Source: Alicyclobacillus acidiphilus NBRC 100859
Lineage (GTDB): Bacteria; Bacillota; Bacilli; Alicyclobacillales; Alicyclobacillaceae
Direction of reading: 5' to 3'
Assembly (NCBI RefSeq): GCF_001544355.1
Contig: NZ_BCQI01000011.1
Coordinates: 28,461 to 92,460, forward strand
DNA: 64,000 nt
In this document: one piece after another, positions 60,150-64,000 of the stretch
Numbering within the stretch: the stretch's first letter is position 1
Layout: each line of letters begins with the position of its first letter
Translations under genes and position numbers: made by a program
Notes under the pieces: generated by a model
What the model saw: the letters and a program-made list of their open reading frames with translations, nothing else
What the model was told of the DNA's origin: nothing
Databases searched by the model: none

Positions 60150-61436
60150 TCAAGCAGCGTTCTGTAGACGTTCCATGTGTACGGGTCCAAGCACTTTTAC
60201 TGGGTCGTATGGCATTTGTTTTCGTCCCAGTACGAACAGTATTCGAATCAGTCGACAACTTAACGCAATGGCTGACTGCATCCGCTTTAACGGATTCTGC
60301 ACTCTCTGTGTGTAGTATCGGTGCAATGCCTGAAACTCTGCATTCTTTGCGAGTAGTGGTATGACACAACGGAACAATAGTGACCTTAGCTTTGGACGCC
60401 CACGCTTACTGATCGTCGTTCGTCCCTTGTGTTTACCAGAACTGTTCTCCTTCAGATTCAGCCCCGCCAGCTTTTGAATCTGCTTGGCATTGTCGTAGCC
60501 CGAGAGATCCCCGACTTCAGCGAGGAATCCAGCGACGGTAACCAACCCTACACCAGGCACACTAAGCATTTGCTGCGTCCCAGGTATCTGACTCACCAGT
60601 CGCTCGACTTCGCTCATGAGAAGCTCTAACTGCTCTTGGTACAAATCATATTGGCGCAGTAGAATCATCAGCTCTTGGTGTCCCATCTGTAGCCCTTCGG
60701 TGAGCCCAATGGACTGCTCAGCCATCTCCTTCAGAAGGTTCGCCTTACTGAGTCCAACGCCCCGTAAAATCCCGTTCTTTCGCCACGCCTGAACAATTTC
60801 AGATGCTGTCTTTTCCTGAACATCCACCGGACAGGGAAATTCATGCAAGCACACTAAGGCTGCTTTGCCCTCCCAATCCTTGAATACCGTCGTGAACTCT
60901 GGAAAGAAGCGGTCTAACCAGTTGTGAATACGTGCCTGTACTCGCTTGAGGTCTTCAGACAAGCGGTCTCTTTCATTCATTCCCACACGCAAATCGGCGT
61001 AGATATCCTCGGGAATATGAGGTACGGAGTACCGTCCATCCTTGACCAAAAGTGAAATGACACGTGCGTCTTTGCGGTCGTTTTTCGTAGGGCTGTTGTC
61101 TTCAAGTTCCTTCGTTTTCTTCACGTGCAGCGGGTTCACCAGCACCACCTGAATTCCCTCTCGACGTAGGAACTGAGCGAGATTCATCCAGTAATGACCT
61201 GTGGGTTCAACACCGAAAATGACGTTGTCACAACTGTGATCCAACATAAGCGACCGAATCCAAGTCAACAACTTCTCAAACCCGTGTCTGGTGTTGTCAA
61301 AGGTCAGCGGTTTTCCAAGTTCCACGCCTCGAACGTTACTGGCACGTGCGACATGAACCTTCTTGGCGATATCTGCTCCGACAACCAAGGTTGAATCTGT
61401 GATGCGGCGAATCTTGCTGTTCTGCGTTATACTCAT
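60150..61436 (-). CDS. IS110-family DEDD transposase/recombinase
   Basis: 428 residues. The N-terminal RuvC-like part has VGADIAKKVHVA (first Asp), FGVEPTGHYW (Glu) and the PTKNDRKDARVI segment (Asp pair). The C-terminal Tnp domain has LSVPGVGLVTVAGFLAEVG and the catalytic-Ser-type region KLAGLNLKENSSGKHKG. Full length and apparently intact. Its ribosome site (CAGGAGG) lies inside a hairpin. Confidence 0.95.
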   Translation of the reverse strand: MSITQNSKIRRITDSTLVVGADIAKKVHVARASNVRGVELGKPLTFDNTRHGFEKLLTWIRSLMLDHSCDNVIFGVEPTGHYWMNLAQFLRREGIQVVLVNPLHVKKTKELEDNSPTKNDRKDARVISLLVKDGRYSVPHIPEDIYADLRVGMNERDRLSEDLKRVQARIHNWLDRFFPEFTTVFKDWEGKAALVCLHEFPCPVDVQEKTASEIVQAWRKNGILRGVGLSKANLLKEMAEQSIGLTEGLQMGHQELMILLRQYDLYQEQLELLMSEVERLVSQIPGTQQMLSVPGVGLVTVAGFLAEVGDLSGYDNAKQIQKLAGLNLKENSSGKHKGRTTISKRGRPKLRSLLFRCVIPLLAKNAEFQALHRYYTQRVQNPLKRMQSAIALSCRLIRILFVLGRKQMPYDPVKVLGPVHMERLQNAA

Positions 61437-61449
61437 GGTGTAGCTTTAC

Positions 61450-61501
61450 CTCCTGATAAGTGGTGTGTTTTGGTCGACATCAACACTATCAGGAGTTTTT
61501 T
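61450..61501. promoter_or_regulatory. Hairpin hiding the transposase ribosome site and ending host transcripts
   Basis: CTCCTGATA (61450-61458) and TATCAGGAG (61487-61495) form a nine-pair stem. On the minus strand the right arm is the transposase ribosome site, so translation would be limited if the stem forms. On the plus strand it is followed by six Ts (61496-61501), a terminator shape that would stop transcripts entering from the split gene. Confidence 0.65.
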
Positions 61502-62068
61502 ATTGCCTCAAATCTGATTTTGCTTCATTACAGGAATGCTGCCCCAGTGAATTTTCCGTTCAAGGGTGTAGCTGATGGAGATGAGGTAGTTGCCGGCAAC
61601 GTTGTCATTCGAGTATTGCATACACCAGGTCACACCCCAGAACACATTTCCCTTATTGTCACCGACAAAACAAGAAGCAGTGATCCCTGGTTTGTATTGA
61701 CCGGACACACTTTGATGGTTGGAGACGTTGGGAGAACAGAACTTGCATCGGAGGCTGAAATCGGGGCTTCCGATTTGTACGACAGCCTCTTCAAAAAGCT
61801 ATTGTTACTGGAAGATCACATCGAAGTGTTTCCTGGCGCCTTTTCGGGCTCAGTGTGCGGTCGTTCGTTAAGTGGGAAACCATCGTCCACAATTGGCTTT
61901 GAGCGACGGTTTAATAAGGCATTACAAAAGACGAAGAAAGAGGATTTTGTGAAATACATGCTCGAAGAAATCCCGCCTAAGCCCGAGGGTTTTGAAATAA
62001 TTCGAAAGACCAACATGGGATATGGAGTATAAAAACGGCCACGGAATCGATGAGAAAGGGGGGCCGCC

Positions 62069-63310
62069 ATGAAAGAGCGTTCTATGAAATTAGGGCTACG
62101 ACCGAATTTGACACAGTTCATTTTGTTGGCCATCAATAACGCATTTGTAGGTTCGATGGTCGGCATTGAGCGTACGGTGGTCCCGGTACTCGGTAAACAG
62201 AGTTTTCACCTGAATTCCTTGTCCGTGTTACTTGCCTTCATCGTCTCCTTTGGAATCGTGAAAGGACCTCTCAATTTGGTTGCCGGCCGGCTTGCGGACC
62301 AGTGGGGACGTAAGCCCATCCTTATTCTTGGTTGGGTGTGCGGACTCCCGGTTCCGCTCATGGCGATATTTGCACCGTCTTGGGGATGGATTATCGGAGC
62401 GAATCTTCTGCTTGGAGCTAATCAAGGATTTGCGTGGTCAATGACTGTCACGAGTAAAATTGATCTTGTAGGCCCTGCCCGTCGTGGATTGGCACTTGGT
62501 ATTAACGAATTCTCAGGATACATCGGTGTTGCGTTCATCAGCGGAGTGGCCGGATACCTCGCATCGATTTATGGTCCCCGCCCGATTCCCTTTGTCGTTG
62601 CCGAAGTCATCGCAGTCGTTGGATTGTTGATGGCATGGATTGTAATTCGGGATACTCTTCCGCATACCCGGTTGGAAATGTCGACAGGGAATCAGGTGGG
62701 GATCCAAACACGACTCGGCATTGGACAGGTCATTGCAATGGTCAGCTTCAAAAACCGTACGTTGTTAGCGTGCAGTCAAGCAGGTTTGGTGAATAAGCTG
62801 AGCGATACAGCAGTCTGGGGACTTATACCCGTTATGATGGCTCAAAGTCATTACTCTGTTGCGCAAATTGGGCTTGTTAGCGGTATGTATGCGGCGACGT
62901 GGGGCGTACTGCAATTGTTGTCCGGGACTTGGAGTGACAAAGTAGGCAGGAAGACGCCTATTGTGCTTGGGCAAATCTTGAATGGGATTGGAATTGGTTT
63001 TATATTGCTGACCCATTCTTTGGCAATGTGGGTAATCACTGCACTGCTTATGGGAATTGGTACAGCACTAGTGTATCCGGTACTGCTTTCTGCGGTTGGA
63101 GACGAGGCGCATCCAGTATGGCGAGGCTCTGCCCTTGGCGTGTATCGAATGTGGCGTGACGGTGGATATGCGATTGGGGGAATCTTGATTGGCTTTGGTG
63201 TTGACTGGTTAGGAAATGAACGAACGATTGGCACACTCGCTGCTATCGTGCTCGTGTCTGCGATGTTTGTGTTGTTCGGGATGGAAGAACCATTGCAAAA
63301 AACAAGGTAA
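62069..63310 (+). CDS. MFS transporter
   Basis: 413 residues, 12 helices, AAGGGGGG before the ATG. Motif A is GRLADQWGRKPILI, and a second loop motif is GTWSDKVGRKTPIV. Substrate unknown; its place between the persulfide dioxygenase and cysteine desulfurase genes suggests export of a sulfur compound or of a toxic oxyanion. Distinct from the broken pump at 47244. Confidence 0.9.
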   Translation: MKERSMKLGLRPNLTQFILLAINNAFVGSMVGIERTVVPVLGKQSFHLNSLSVLLAFIVSFGIVKGPLNLVAGRLADQWGRKPILILGWVCGLPVPLMAIFAPSWGWIIGANLLLGANQGFAWSMTVTSKIDLVGPARRGLALGINEFSGYIGVAFISGVAGYLASIYGPRPIPFVVAEVIAVVGLLMAWIVIRDTLPHTRLEMSTGNQVGIQTRLGIGQVIAMVSFKNRTLLACSQAGLVNKLSDTAVWGLIPVMMAQSHYSVAQIGLVSGMYAATWGVLQLLSGTWSDKVGRKTPIVLGQILNGIGIGFILLTHSLAMWVITALLMGIGTALVYPVLLSAVGDEAHPVWRGSALGVYRMWRDGGYAIGGILIGFGVDWLGNERTIGTLAAIVLVSAMFVLFGMEEPLQKTR

Positions 63311-63487
63311 ACGTCCACACTCGAAACAGTGCATCTTGGGTAATGCACGGTTAACTCTACAGGCCAATGAATACCAAACCATCGAGGGCCACATCACAAA
63401 TTCACGACAGGCCGGTTCCTAACTTGGTTCTAAAAGGTTATTGAAGGGAAGTCTGGTTGTATGCCTTCAAACGAGGAGGGATCAGAA

Positions 63488-64000
63488 TTGCAAAGAATTT
63501 ACCTTGATTACAATGCCAGTACACTTATTGCTCCCGAAGTTGCAGAAGTGATGAAACCTTTTTTAACGGATTATTATGGGAATCCGTCAACTACACACTG
63601 GGCAGGAAAACCTGCAAGACAAGCGTACGAAAGGGCAAGGCAGCAAGTTGCCGACTTGCTTGGTTGTGATCCTGAAGAAGTCATTTTTACGAGCGGCGGC
63701 AGTGAATCGAATAACCATGCCTTAAAAGGGGTATTCTTTGCCCTTAAAGAAAAAGGCACCCATATTGTAACAACGCAGATCGAACACCCGTCTATTATCA
63801 ACCCGTGTAAGTTTTTGGAGAAGCTCGGAGCAAAAGTCACGTACGTCGGTGTGGATCGTTTTGGTCAGGTATCACCATCAGATATTGAAAAGGCGATTAC
63901 GAATGAAACGATTTTGATATCGGTTATGCATGCCAATAATGAGGTTGGTACGATTCAACCGATCGCTGACATCGCTAAAATCGCCAAGAAATATAACATA
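63488..64000 (+). CDS. Cysteine desulfurase (IscS/NifS family), 3' end outside window
   Basis: The first ~171 residues are seen, from a TTG seven bases after GAGGAGGG (an in-frame ATG at 63461 is the alternative). IYLDYNASTLIAPEV is the NifS-like start, TSGGSESNNHALKG is the PLP phosphate loop, IEHPSI holds the stacking His, and MHANNEVGTIQPI follows. The PLP Lys and active-site Cys lie beyond the window. It likely supplies or draws persulfide sulfur in this operon. Confidence 0.92.
   Translation, partial: MQRIYLDYNASTLIAPEVAEVMKPFLTDYYGNPSTTHWAGKPARQAYERARQQVADLLGCDPEEVIFTSGGSESNNHALKGVFFALKEKGTHIVTTQIEHPSIINPCKFLEKLGAKVTYVGVDRFGQVSPSDIEKAITNETILISVMHANNEVGTIQPIADIAKIAKKYNI

Larger units (their letters stand above)
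59761..61540. mobile_element. IS110/IS1111-type insertion sequence
   Basis: 1780 bp, inserted after CT at 59759-59760 and ending with CT at 61539-61540, so the host gene is restored by removing one CT-bounded unit. There are no inverted terminal repeats, as expected for IS110. It encodes one DEDD transposase on the minus strand, with ~104 bases of non-coding sequence upstream of it and ~389 downstream. Confidence 0.9.
59515..62032 (+). pseudogene. MBL-fold persulfide dioxygenase gene split by an IS110 element
   Basis: The left part 59515-59760 (AGGAAGG before the [23 protein letters not shown]) and the right part 61541-62032 (PVNFPFKGVADGDEVV, HTPGHTPEH, LTGHTLMVGDVGR) join exactly in frame at a CT dinucleotide, giving a 245-residue ETHE1/Blh-type dioxygenase: HxHxDH motif and PGHTPEH present. 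The gene was intact before insertion. It follows the ArsR-rhodanese sensor. Confidence 0.92.

Noticed and set aside
1..64000. A CRISPR array accompanying the TnsAB/TniQ genes
   Set aside because: No regularly spaced identical repeats and no Cas genes were found; the repeats seen are coding (Met- or His-rich) or IS ends.

Overview
The window looks like an accessory metal- and sulfur-resistance island from a Gram-positive, spore-forming-type Bacillota, probably of the Alicyclobacillus kind. That placement is an inference. It rests on strong AGGAGG-type ribosome sites with many GTG/TTG starts, a YwmB-like protein, CsoR/CstR regulators, ResA/CcdA-type redox genes and moderate GC. No housekeeping or RNA genes are visible, and insertion sequences, duplicated blocks and broken genes are frequent.

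Layout. (1) 1-3.2 kb: the edge of a Tn7-like transposon, with a TnsA-TnsB fusion (running off the left edge) and a TniQ/TnsD-type target selector. (2) 4.4-5.6 kb: arsenic remnant with arsB tail, intact arsC and a frameshifted ynfA-like gene. (3) 5.6-10 kb: mercury operon with a small Cys-Cys transporter, ArsR regulator, thioredoxin-like protein, CcdA-like protein, MerA and a methyltransferase. (4) 10-38.5 kb: copper region with four multicopper oxidases (one broken), CopZ, CopA and CsoR, two TlpA/CcdA sets, two two-component systems, several SHOCT and Met/His/Cys-rich small proteins, Lgt and an IS21 insertion. (5) 39.1-40.9 kb: one protein joining a ZIP metal permease to a two-domain multicopper oxidase. 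(6) 41.5-47.1 kb: a cst-type persulfide operon (rhodaneses, DsrE, TusA-rhodanese, persulfide dioxygenase, TauE exporter, CstR, thioredoxin, DUF302, methyltransferase) with CstR-like operators. (7) 47.2-53 kb: broken MFS pump, IS1182-type remnant, two cation diffusion facilitators each beside an ArsR/SmtB repressor, a His-rich zinc-ribbon protein and a MATE pump. (8) 53-57 kb: IS256, then a second, differently decayed ars copy. (9) 57-64 kb: PadR and chromate transporter, then a second sulfur operon (ArsR-rhodanese sensor, MBL dioxygenase split by an IS110 element, MFS, cysteine desulfurase).

Together the genes would detoxify Hg, Cu, As, Zn/Cd and chromate and handle reactive sulfur. The copper part combines export (CopA), chaperoning (CopZ), surface oxidation (multicopper oxidases) and thiol-redox support. 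The ars-ynfA block occurs twice in direct orientation about 51 kb apart, so the intervening island could be lost or mobilised by homologous recombination.

Many genes carry single-base shifts, often in short homopolymers. Some may be sequence errors, but in-frame stops and a clean deletion show that real decay is also under way.
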